DNA from: Flavobacterium gelatinilyticum
GTDB lineage: Bacteria; Bacteroidota; Bacteroidia; Flavobacteriales; Flavobacteriaceae
Length of the DNA: 64,000 nt
Assembly: GCF_027111295.1 (NCBI RefSeq)
Contig: NZ_CP114287.1
Coordinates: 5,084,001 to 5,148,000 of the forward strand
Reading direction: 5' to 3'
Positions 41,936 to 50,007 of this stretch are shown here, piece by piece. Below the pieces are notes generated by a model. That model had not been told where the DNA came from. It searched no databases and saw nothing but the letters and a program-made list of their open reading frames with translations. Position 1 is the first letter of the stretch; every line of letters begins with the position of its first letter. The position numbers and the translations under genes are program-made.

Positions 41936-44905
41936 ATGAAAAAAATTTACGCATTGTTAATTCTTGCCTTAGGATGTATGTCATATTCCCATGCGCAGGT
42001 ATCCGTATCAGGAGTTGTTGTTTCTGATGCAGAAAAAGTACCCGTACCAGGAGTCTCTGTGTATATTAAGGGAGAACCAAAAGGTGCTGTTACAACAGAT
42101 TTCGATGGAAACTTTAAAATTAAAGCATCGCAAAACGATGGTACTTTAGTGATTTCTTATGTAGGATTTCAAACTAAAGAAGTTTCGTATTCAGGAAGTC
42201 AAAAATTGACTATTTCATTAGCCGAAGAGGTTAGTACTTTAAATGAAGTAGTAGTAGTAGGTTACGGTTCTCAAAAAAGATCTGACGTAACCGGAGCAAT
42301 CGGATCTGTAAAAAGTGAAAATTTTAACAAAGGGGTTGTAGCCAATGCAGGACAATTGATTCAGGGAAAAGTTGCAGGGGTAAATGTTATTGCTGCAAGT
42401 GGTGAGCCAGGAGCTGCGCAGGATATAATCATTCGAGGGGTTGGAAGTTTACGTTCAGGAACTACACCGCTTTATGTAGTTGACGGTTTTGCTTTAGACA
42501 ATAGTAATAACGGTGTTGCTTCAAATCCGCTTAACTTTATTAATCCACAGGATATCGAAAGTATTGAGGTACTAAAAGATGCTTCTGCTTCTGCGATCTA
42601 CGGTTCCAGAGCTGCTAATGGGGTAATTGTAATTACAACAAAAAAAGGAGCAAAAGGAAATGCAAAAATAAACCTTTCGATGACTACCGGATTTTCTACA
42701 TTGGCTAATAAAGTAGATGTTTTTACTGCTGATGAATTCAGAAGAAATGTAACTGCTATAAATGGAAAATTAGTAGATGGAGGAGCCAATACAGACTGGC
42801 AGGATGAATTAACCAGAACCGGAGTTTCTCAAAACCTAAATTTATCGATGAGCGGTGGAACAGATAAGTCGACTTATGCGGCATCTGTAGGTGTAGACAA
42901 TCAGGAAGGTATTTTAAGAAACAGTGATTTAAAACGTTATTCAGGACGTTTAAATTTAAATCAAAAAGCACTTGATGACAAGTTTAATGTTGCTTTTAAT
43001 TTAACTGCGACAAAACTTGAAAATTTAAGACCAGATGCCAAAAGTGTTGTAGAGAATATGCTGACTATGAATCCAACAGATGCGGTTTATGTTAACGGAG
43101 AGCCAAATGTTAATTTAAGTAATAATATTAGGAATCCATTAATTAGCGAAAGGATTTACTCAGACTTTACAAACAACAATCGTATTTTGGCGAACATTGC
43201 ACCATCATATGAATTTATACCGGGTTTAACGTATAAATTTAATCTTGGGGTTGATTACTCTATGTCTCAAAGAGATGTACAAGTTTTACCTTATACTTCG
43301 GCTACTAATACAACTGTAAGTACTTTGGATAATACGATGACAACCAATAATAATACTTTATACGAAAACACACTGACGTATAATTTTAATAAAGGAGTTC
43401 ACAGTTTTACTGCTTTAGCGGGTCAATCTTACCAAAAAATACAAGTAAGTCAAAAAATATATAACCTAAAAGGCTTTCCTGATAATGGTATTGAACCAAA
43501 AAATCAAATTGGGGCAGCAAGTGAACGTACAACACAATCATCATCTGCTGTAGAAAATGAACTTCAGTCTTTCTTCGGAAGGTTAAACTATGGATATGAT
43601 AATAAATATTTGCTTACCGCTACAATGCGTGCCGACGGGTCTTCAAAATTTGGTAAAAACAATAGATACGGATATTTCCCATCAGTAGCACTTGGATGGA
43701 ACATAACCAGAGAAGAGTTTTTAAAAGAATCTGAAGTTTTAAACAATCTTAAGCTTAGAGCAAGCTGGGGACAAACCGGTTCTCAGGAAATTCCTTCTAA
43801 AATTACAAAATTAAGTTATAAAGAAAGTAATGGCGGATACGATACTTATCCATTAGATCCAACTGCTGCAGATTTAGCGGGATATCCTTATGGTTCAGTA
43901 TATACACGTTTGGCAAATCCTGATATTCAATGGGAGTTTTCAACACAAACAAATATTGGTTTAGATTTTAGTTTATTCAATAACAGGCTTTCAGGAACTA
44001 TCGATTACTTTAATAAAGTTTCAGAAAATATTTTACTAGAAGTAGCACCGGTTGACCCAATTCAGCCTACACCAAAATATTGGACTAATATTCCAGATAT
44101 GCAGATAAAAAACAACGGTATTGAAGTTGCTTTAGATTACAGCAGTGATAAAAGCCGTGATTTCTCTTACAGCATTGGTGGAAACATATCTTTTACAAAA
44201 AATAAAGTAGTAAACTCTCCTTACAAAATATTGACAACCGGGCAGGCACAAGGAGGAGGACAGACCGGAGTAACAATTAACGGAGTACTTAACGGACAGC
44301 CTATAGGTACATTTTATATGAATAAATTTATAGGAATTGGTCCTGATGGCCAGGATCAGTTTGAAGATTTAAATAATGATGGTAAAATTCTTGACGATGA
44401 CCGTATTGTGGCAGGAAGCGCATTACCAGACTATATTTATGCTTTTTACTTGAATTTCAAATACAAGAATTTTGATTTAGGATTTAATTTTAATGGTGCA
44501 GGCGGTAATAAAATTTTCAACCACGTTGCCATGACATCATTTGGAAGAGGAAAACTAGCAAATTCATATAATTCTACAAATAGATCTATAGAATTCGCAA
44601 ATGAAAGTGCTACTAATTCAAATTCAGTTTCCACAAGATATTTAGAAGACGGAAGCTTCCTGCGATTAAACAATGCGACTTTAGGATATAATTTGAGTCC
44701 AAAATTAATTGGACTGGATAATGTAATGGACAACATACGTTTTACATTAACGGGACAAAACTTATTTGTAATCACTAAATACAGCGGTTATGATCCTGAG
44801 TTAAACACCGGTACTTCAATTGGCGAAATTCAGTCTTTTGGGGTTGACTATTTCAGTTATCCAAGAAGCAGAACTATTGTAGTGGGCTTAAACGTGGCAT
44901 TTTAA
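41936..44905 (+). CDS. SusC-like TonB-linked outer membrane receptor (RagA family)
   Basis: A 989-residue outer-membrane importer for oligosaccharides. After the signal peptide (MKKIYALLILALGCMSYSHAQ) comes a carboxypeptidase-like domain (VSGVVVSDAEKVPVPGVSVYIKG). The TonB-box/plug follows: EVVVVGYGSQKRSDVTGAIGSV and NPQDIESIEVLKDASASAIYGSRAANGVI. The rest is a 22-strand-type beta-barrel ending RTIVVGLNVAF. It is followed by the SusD partner 15 bp downstream, and the pair takes up glycans for the GH92 enzyme. Confidence 0.95.
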   Translation: MKKIYALLILALGCMSYSHAQVSVSGVVVSDAEKVPVPGVSVYIKGEPKGAVTTDFDGNFKIKASQNDGTLVISYVGFQTKEVSYSGSQKLTISLAEEVSTLNEVVVVGYGSQKRSDVTGAIGSVKSENFNKGVVANAGQLIQGKVAGVNVIAASGEPGAAQDIIIRGVGSLRSGTTPLYVVDGFALDNSNNGVASNPLNFINPQDIESIEVLKDASASAIYGSRAANGVIVITTKKGAKGNAKINLSMTTGFSTLANKVDVFTADEFRRNVTAINGKLVDGGANTDWQDELTRTGVSQNLNLSMSGGTDKSTYAASVGVDNQEGILRNSDLKRYSGRLNLNQKALDDKFNVAFNLTATKLENLRPDAKSVVENMLTMNPTDAVYVNGEPNVNLSNNIRNPLISERIYSDFTNNNRILANIAPSYEFIPGLTYKFNLGVDYSMSQRDVQVLPYTSATNTTVSTLDNTMTTNNNTLYENTLTYNFNKGVHSFTALAGQSYQKIQVSQKIYNLKGFPDNGIEPKNQIGAASERTTQSSSAVENELQSFFGRLNYGYDNKYLLTATMRADGSSKFGKNNRYGYFPSVALGWNITREEFLKESEVLNNLKLRASWGQTGSQEIPSKITKLSYKESNGGYDTYPLDPTAADLAGYPYGSVYTRLANPDIQWEFSTQTNIGLDFSLFNNRLSGTIDYFNKVSENILLEVAPVDPIQPTPKYWTNIPDMQIKNNGIEVALDYSSDKSRDFSYSIGGNISFTKNKVVNSPYKILTTGQAQGGGQTGVTINGVLNGQPIGTFYMNKFIGIGPDGQDQFEDLNNDGKILDDDRIVAGSALPDYIYAFYLNFKYKNFDLGFNFNGAGGNKIFNHVAMTSFGRGKLANSYNSTNRSIEFANESATNSNSVSTRYLEDGSFLRLNNATLGYNLSPKLIGLDNVMDNIRFTLTGQNLFVITKYSGYDPELNTGTSIGEIQSFGVDYFSYPRSRTIVVGLNVAF

Positions 44906-44920
44906 TCAAAAAAATAAAAC

Positions 44921-46669
44921 ATGAAAAATAAAATAACAACGGCAGCTCTTGCATTCAGTTTATTCTTTACCTGGAGCTGTACAGACTTAGAAGAGAAGGT
45001 ATTGGATGAATCTTTAAACGGTACCGGACAAGTAGAAGCAATTAGTGGCGCAGTTGCCCCGGCTTATGGCCAGTTAAAATTAGTTTGGATGCACACCAAC
45101 AATTTTGGTTTACAGTTAATTTCCAGTGATGAGGGAATCCTGCCATACAGAGGAGGAACAGACTGGTATGATGGAGGTAAATATTTAGCAGTTCATTCAC
45201 ACGCTACAACTTCTACCAATGATTTGGTTACATCTACATGGAATGCCATTACTATAAATATTTCAAGAACATTATCTGCTATTGAAGTTTTGACTCCTTT
45301 GGCAGAAGCTGGTAATACAGAAGCACAAGGTGCGCTTTATGAAATGAAAGCACTTAGAGCTTATCTGAATATGATGACCCTGGACAGCTGGGGACTTGTT
45401 TTCAAAAAAGAATCGTCGGCTAGTATTTCAGAAATAATTAGAGGACAGGATGCAGTTTCTTATATCGAAAGTGAATTACTGTCTGTTGCAGATGTTATCA
45501 ATAAAGATAAAGGACCGGGAAGAATGACACAGGCTGCAGTTTGGGGGCTTCTTGCAAGATTAAACCTAAATGCACCTGTTTATCGTGACCCTTATGGTAC
45601 ACCTGTATTTACACCTGCAGATATGGATAAGGTTATAAAATATACAGATAACATTATCAACTCAGGAAAATTCACTTTTTCTCCAGAGTATTTTGATTTG
45701 TTTGACGATGATAATAACTCAAATAAAGAAATAATTTTTGCATTGGATCAGCGCGGTGTTTTAAGAGACGAACACAACCGCTGGGCCTATTGGTCAATTC
45801 CGGGGTCTATGTTCCCAAGACCAGAATCAATCAATGCAGACGGTACAGATGGTCCTGCTATTACTTCAGATTTCTATCGTACATGGGTAGACGCTTATGG
45901 TTCTGTAGATCCTGCTGATGCCGATTCAAGATTTTACAAAAACAACGCAAAAGTACCGGCTCATTTAAAAGATCTTACAGGACTTTCTCCGAAAGACGAT
46001 GCAGATATAAATCATTACTACTGTGTAAAGGCAGAAGAATTTGAAATCGACCGAGGAATTATGAGAGGTATACCGTGGGCGGCCAGAAAAGATGGCAACG
46101 GTGCATTTTATAAATGTGACGGAGGATACAGAATTTACCCTGTAAAACAAATTAAAGGAAATGGACCGGATCTTAATGTTGATTATGTAAATCTTACAGA
46201 AAAAGTTGATTTTACTAATGAAGGAAGTATGCATTATTCAGGATACCGAGTTTCTAAATATCAATTCAGCCACACTTCTCCAGACGGAAATTATTACAGC
46301 AGTGTAGATATGGTACTTTTAAGATACGCTGAAATTTTCATGATGCGTGCCGAAGCCAAATTAAGAAAAGGAGATAATGCAGGCGCATTAGAAGACATGA
46401 ATACAGTAAGAACTTCAAGAACTGCCCGTTTACCAATCCCTGCTGCATTACCAGCTATTAATTTAGATATTTTGTACAGAGAATATGGTTTCGAATTTTA
46501 CTGGGAAGGTTTAAGAAGAAATACACAAATCCGTTTTGGACACTTTGAAGACAAATGGACTGAAAAATCAGATACAGATGTAAATAAGAGATTGTTCCCA
46601 ATCCCTCAAGTATCAATAGATGGAGCTTCTAACGTTCCTGGATATCTAATACAAAATGAAGGATATTAA
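44921..46669 (+). CDS. SusD/RagB-family glycan-binding lipoprotein
   Basis: A 582-residue outer-membrane lipoprotein with lipobox TWSC (Cys20). It covers the SusC channel and binds glycan. The TPR-like helical N-terminal half includes NISRTLSAIEVLTPLAEAGNTEAQGALYEMKALRAYLNMMTLDSWGLVF. The C-terminal half has the family phrase YGFEFYWEGLRRNTQIRFG and RLFPIPQVSI. It starts 15 bp after susC, in the same operon, and is followed by a strong terminator before the GH92 gene. Confidence 0.93.
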   Translation: MKNKITTAALAFSLFFTWSCTDLEEKVLDESLNGTGQVEAISGAVAPAYGQLKLVWMHTNNFGLQLISSDEGILPYRGGTDWYDGGKYLAVHSHATTSTNDLVTSTWNAITINISRTLSAIEVLTPLAEAGNTEAQGALYEMKALRAYLNMMTLDSWGLVFKKESSASISEIIRGQDAVSYIESELLSVADVINKDKGPGRMTQAAVWGLLARLNLNAPVYRDPYGTPVFTPADMDKVIKYTDNIINSGKFTFSPEYFDLFDDDNNSNKEIIFALDQRGVLRDEHNRWAYWSIPGSMFPRPESINADGTDGPAITSDFYRTWVDAYGSVDPADADSRFYKNNAKVPAHLKDLTGLSPKDDADINHYYCVKAEEFEIDRGIMRGIPWAARKDGNGAFYKCDGGYRIYPVKQIKGNGPDLNVDYVNLTEKVDFTNEGSMHYSGYRVSKYQFSHTSPDGNYYSSVDMVLLRYAEIFMMRAEAKLRKGDNAGALEDMNTVRTSRTARLPIPAALPAINLDILYREYGFEFYWEGLRRNTQIRFGHFEDKWTEKSDTDVNKRLFPIPQVSIDGASNVPGYLIQNEGY

Positions 46670-46752
46670 AAATTAGTTAGTTTAATTGTTTTGAATTTTC
46701 GAAGGCTGCTCCGCCGCAATAAGGAGCAGTCTTCTTGTGTTTAGTTGTGAAG

Positions 46753-46780
46753 AACAGGGTTTAATAACCCTGTTTTTTTA
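46753..46780 (+). terminator. Rho-independent terminator between susD and GH92
   Basis: A 9-bp stem AACAGGGTT/AACCCTGTT with a 4-base loop followed by T7. It lies 84 bp past susD and only 32 bp before the GH92 start. An earlier hairpin GCTGCTCC...GGAGCAG is at 46706-46730. It would separate or attenuate the downstream enzyme gene. Confidence 0.8.
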
Positions 46781-46811
46781 TCTGTTTTTCTTAGAATAAA
46801 AAAGTAGAAAA

Positions 46812-49088
46812 ATGAAAAAAAATATAAAAGTCATACTGTTTTTAGGCATTTCATTACTGTTTAAAATTACACTTAACGCCCAGCAGAAAGTCCACACCTA
46901 TGTAGATCCCATGATCGGCTCAGAAGGCATCGGCCGTGTTTTTATAGGCCCTTCGTGCCCTTACGGAATGGTAAAACCAAGTCCTGACTGCACGGTGAGC
47001 CCCAACAGCGGGTGGCTTCCTATGCCAAAAGAAGTAACAGGATTCAGCCAGGTTCATGTAAGCGGAACCGGAGGCGGCCCCAAATACGGAAACATCCAGA
47101 TCATGCCTTTTTCCGGCACGTTGGATAAACTGGACCAGACCGCATACAGATCCGAAGAAAATGTAAAACTCGGATATTACCAGTCGGTTTTTAAAGAAAA
47201 CGGAATCAAAACCGAAATCACCACAGGCGAAAAAGTCTCTTTTTACCGGTTCACCTACCCCAAAAACACTTCAAAAGAACTCAAAATCGATCCCGGATTT
47301 TTTCTTGGCGAACAGCCTGAACCCGACGGCAGGGAAGCCCAGCAGTTTGTAGGTTCCCAGATTGAAATTGTTTCTAATACCGAAGTAAGAGGCTACAGCC
47401 GTATCAGAGGAGGATGGAACAACGGAAGAGCCTACACCGTCTATTTCTGGGCCGTATTCGATCAGCCGATTGCAAGATCTGTAACCTGGAAAGACGGAAA
47501 ATTGTATGCCGATGAAAAAACACAGTTTGATTCAGGGAAAAAAACCGCGGCGCTTCTTTCCTTTGGAAACACTGGAAAAGAAGAACTGAACGTTAAAATC
47601 GGAATCTCGTTTTTAAGCGAACTTAAAGCCAAAAATAATATTCAGGTTGAAATCCCGCATTGGGATTTTAATGCCGTTTTAGCGTCATTAGAAAATAAAT
47701 GGGAAAACCTGTTAAGCCGGATCCAGCTTTCAAAAGATACCTCCGACGAATATAAAAAAATGTTCTACACCGGTTTGTACCACACTATGATTATGCCCGT
47801 TGACCGGACAGGAGAAAACCCGTTATGGACAGACAACGAACCCTATTACGATGACTTTTATGCCATTTGGGACACATTCAGAACCTCAAGCCCTTTAATC
47901 ACACTTATCGATTCCAAACGCCAGGTAGAAATTGTAAACGCCATGATTAACATCTACAAACGCGAAGGCTACCTACCCGAAGGCAGAAGCGGCAACGACA
48001 ACGGAAGAACCCAGGGAGGTTCAAACGCTGAGGTTGTTCTGGCCGATGCTTTTGTGAAAAACCTAAAAGGCGTCGATTACGAACTGGCACTTCAGGCCAT
48101 GCTGAAAGACGCCACAGTCCCTCCCGGCGGAAACGAAGAAAAAGAAGGACGAGGCGGACTCATTGATTACCTCAGATTAGGTTATGTTCCTTACGGCACA
48201 GACCGCGCAGGAAACAGAACCATCGATTATTCATACAACGATTACAACATCGCCACAGTAGCCAAAGGACTGGGCAGAACAGACCTGTACAGCCAGTACA
48301 TGAAACAAGCCGACAGCTGGCAGAATTTATGGCGTGATGATTATGAAAACCAGGGCTCAAAAGGATTCATTATGCCCAAAGACAAAGACGGAAACTGGCT
48401 TGATGATATTGTTTTCGGCGAATCAAAAATCCAGAAACCCACTTTTAAATATACACCCGTTATTATCGAATCGCCCTGGTACGTCTGCCACTGGTGCGTG
48501 TTTTTCTATGAAGGCAATTCATGGGAATATTCACTGAGCATTCCGCATGATGTGCCGGAACTGATAAAAAAATCAGGAGGCGAAAAAGCCTTTGAAAACC
48601 GACTGAATACCTTTTTTAATTCAGATTTGTATAATGTGGCCAATGAACCCTCTTTCCTGACACCTTGTTTGTACCACTGGATCGGGAAACCGTATTTGAG
48701 CAGTGACAGGATCAGAACCATCATAAAAAACAGTTTTAACAGCTCATCAGAAGGACTTCCCGGCAATGACGATTCCGGAGCGATGTCTTCATGGCTGGCT
48801 TTCCACATGATGGGACTGTACCCAAATGCCGGACAGCCGTATTACCTGATCAATACCCCGCTGATAAAAGAAACGGCAATACAATTAGAAAACGGCAAAA
48901 GTTTTAAAATCACCACAAAGAAAATGAGTGATAAAAACAAATACATCAAAACAGCCCTTTTAAACGGAAAACCGTACGACAAAGCCTGGATTTCGCATGA
49001 AGATCTTAGCAACGGAGGAGAACTGATATTAGAAATGGATTCAAAACCATCTAAATGGGGAACAGCACTGCTTCCTCCATTGAAATAA
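46812..49088 (+). CDS. GH92 alpha-1,2-mannosidase-family exo-alpha-mannosidase
   Basis: A 758-residue secreted or periplasmic enzyme (signal MKKNIKVILFLGISLLFKITLNAQQ). GH92 enzymes remove terminal mannose from alpha-mannans and N-glycans and need Ca2+. N-terminal beta-sandwich features: TYVDPMIGSEGIGRVFIGPSCPYGMVKPSPD and VHVSGTGGGPKYGNIQIMPFSG. The C-terminal (alpha/alpha)6 part has WDTFRTSSPLITLID, EGRSGNDNGRTQGGSNAEV, and LPGNDDSGAMSSWLAFHMMGLYP with the catalytic-region GNDDSG. Base composition is more G+C-rich than the sus genes before it (52-55% in two 60-bp samples), suggesting a separate origin. Confidence 0.92.
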   Translation: MKKNIKVILFLGISLLFKITLNAQQKVHTYVDPMIGSEGIGRVFIGPSCPYGMVKPSPDCTVSPNSGWLPMPKEVTGFSQVHVSGTGGGPKYGNIQIMPFSGTLDKLDQTAYRSEENVKLGYYQSVFKENGIKTEITTGEKVSFYRFTYPKNTSKELKIDPGFFLGEQPEPDGREAQQFVGSQIEIVSNTEVRGYSRIRGGWNNGRAYTVYFWAVFDQPIARSVTWKDGKLYADEKTQFDSGKKTAALLSFGNTGKEELNVKIGISFLSELKAKNNIQVEIPHWDFNAVLASLENKWENLLSRIQLSKDTSDEYKKMFYTGLYHTMIMPVDRTGENPLWTDNEPYYDDFYAIWDTFRTSSPLITLIDSKRQVEIVNAMINIYKREGYLPEGRSGNDNGRTQGGSNAEVVLADAFVKNLKGVDYELALQAMLKDATVPPGGNEEKEGRGGLIDYLRLGYVPYGTDRAGNRTIDYSYNDYNIATVAKGLGRTDLYSQYMKQADSWQNLWRDDYENQGSKGFIMPKDKDGNWLDDIVFGESKIQKPTFKYTPVIIESPWYVCHWCVFFYEGNSWEYSLSIPHDVPELIKKSGGEKAFENRLNTFFNSDLYNVANEPSFLTPCLYHWIGKPYLSSDRIRTIIKNSFNSSSEGLPGNDDSGAMSSWLAFHMMGLYPNAGQPYYLINTPLIKETAIQLENGKSFKITTKKMSDKNKYIKTALLNGKPYDKAWISHEDLSNGGELILEMDSKPSKWGTALLPPLK

Positions 49089-49101
49089 AAACAGCATCAA
49101 G

Positions 49102-49668
49102 ATGAAAAATACAATTTTAGCCATTCTTTTATGTGTGATATTCCAAAATGCAAGATCACAAAGTTTTATCCCGGAAATTAAAAACGATACAGAATTTCAT
49201 TATGTATGCAGGCTTCATGGACAGACCAGAACGCTGACCCTGACAGCCAAACCCGAAAACGAAGGACTCACTTTTAAACTCGAAACACGAGGAGTAAAAA
49301 GCAGTATTGTAATGCTTCCCGAGGCGGTTAAAAACGGAAATTCCTTAAGTTTTAATCAGGGCGAATATGAACCGGTTCTAAACCTGAAACCCAATGAAAC
49401 TTTCTTTATGATTTCAAGGTCGGCATATCAGGAATTGATAAAAAACAATTCGTTCGTTTATAATAATACAACCTATGTTTTAGCTGCAAATGATTCAGAA
49501 AAAGAATATCAAATTCAGGGAAAAACTGTTGAAACGATACAGGTAAAAGCACAAATTGATCAAACTGAAATGTGGATTGTAAAAAATCCAGAATTTCCAT
49601 TAATCTGCAAAATGAATAGAAATCCGTTGGGAATAAATTTTACAATGGTAAAAGTTGTAGATAAATAA
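49102..49668 (+). CDS. Uncharacterised secreted protein
   Basis: A 188-residue protein with a signal peptide (MKNTILAILLCVIFQNARSQ). The mature part looks all-beta: EFHYVCRLHGQTRTLTLTAKPENEGLTFKLET, then FNQGEYEPVLNLKPNETFFMISRSAYQEL and MWIVKNPEFPLICKMNRNPLGINFTMV. It is 13 bp after GH92, so is in the same transcript and may bind or sense a glycan product. I do not recognise a family. Confidence 0.6.
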   Translation: MKNTILAILLCVIFQNARSQSFIPEIKNDTEFHYVCRLHGQTRTLTLTAKPENEGLTFKLETRGVKSSIVMLPEAVKNGNSLSFNQGEYEPVLNLKPNETFFMISRSAYQELIKNNSFVYNNTTYVLAANDSEKEYQIQGKTVETIQVKAQIDQTEMWIVKNPEFPLICKMNRNPLGINFTMVKVVDK

Positions 49669-50007
49669 TGTAAAAATTTGAAATCTAATAGAATTTTCGT
49701 CTCATGCATAATCTCTTACGGGATATTTGCATGGGACGTTTTTTTTCTGCCGTTGTTTAAAATATCCCGTGTGGTATTTTTAAATCTCAAAACCACTCCA
49801 TATAGCGGTTCTTGTTTTTACGTATTTTCTCAAAATGCATGTTGAAAAATCAATAAAATATTACAAATCCAGTAATATCAAGGCTTCCCGTTAAATTTAT
49901 TGAGATATTTTATTGATTATTATTTTTAACTGGTCTAAATTAAGTTATATTTGCAACGATTAACTGCCTTTCTGTTATAAATAGAATACTGCTCCAAATT
50001 CGTTACA
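49669..50007. other. Intergenic region upstream of the second uptake operon
   Basis: 339 bp, AT-rich. Two inverted phrases CGGGATATTTGCATGGGACG and AAAATATCCCGTG (49718-49771) could pair as a terminator-like hairpin after the mannosidase unit. TATATTTG at 49946-49953 is a possible -7 box 55 bp before the next start; no convincing -33 element. Confidence 0.45.
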
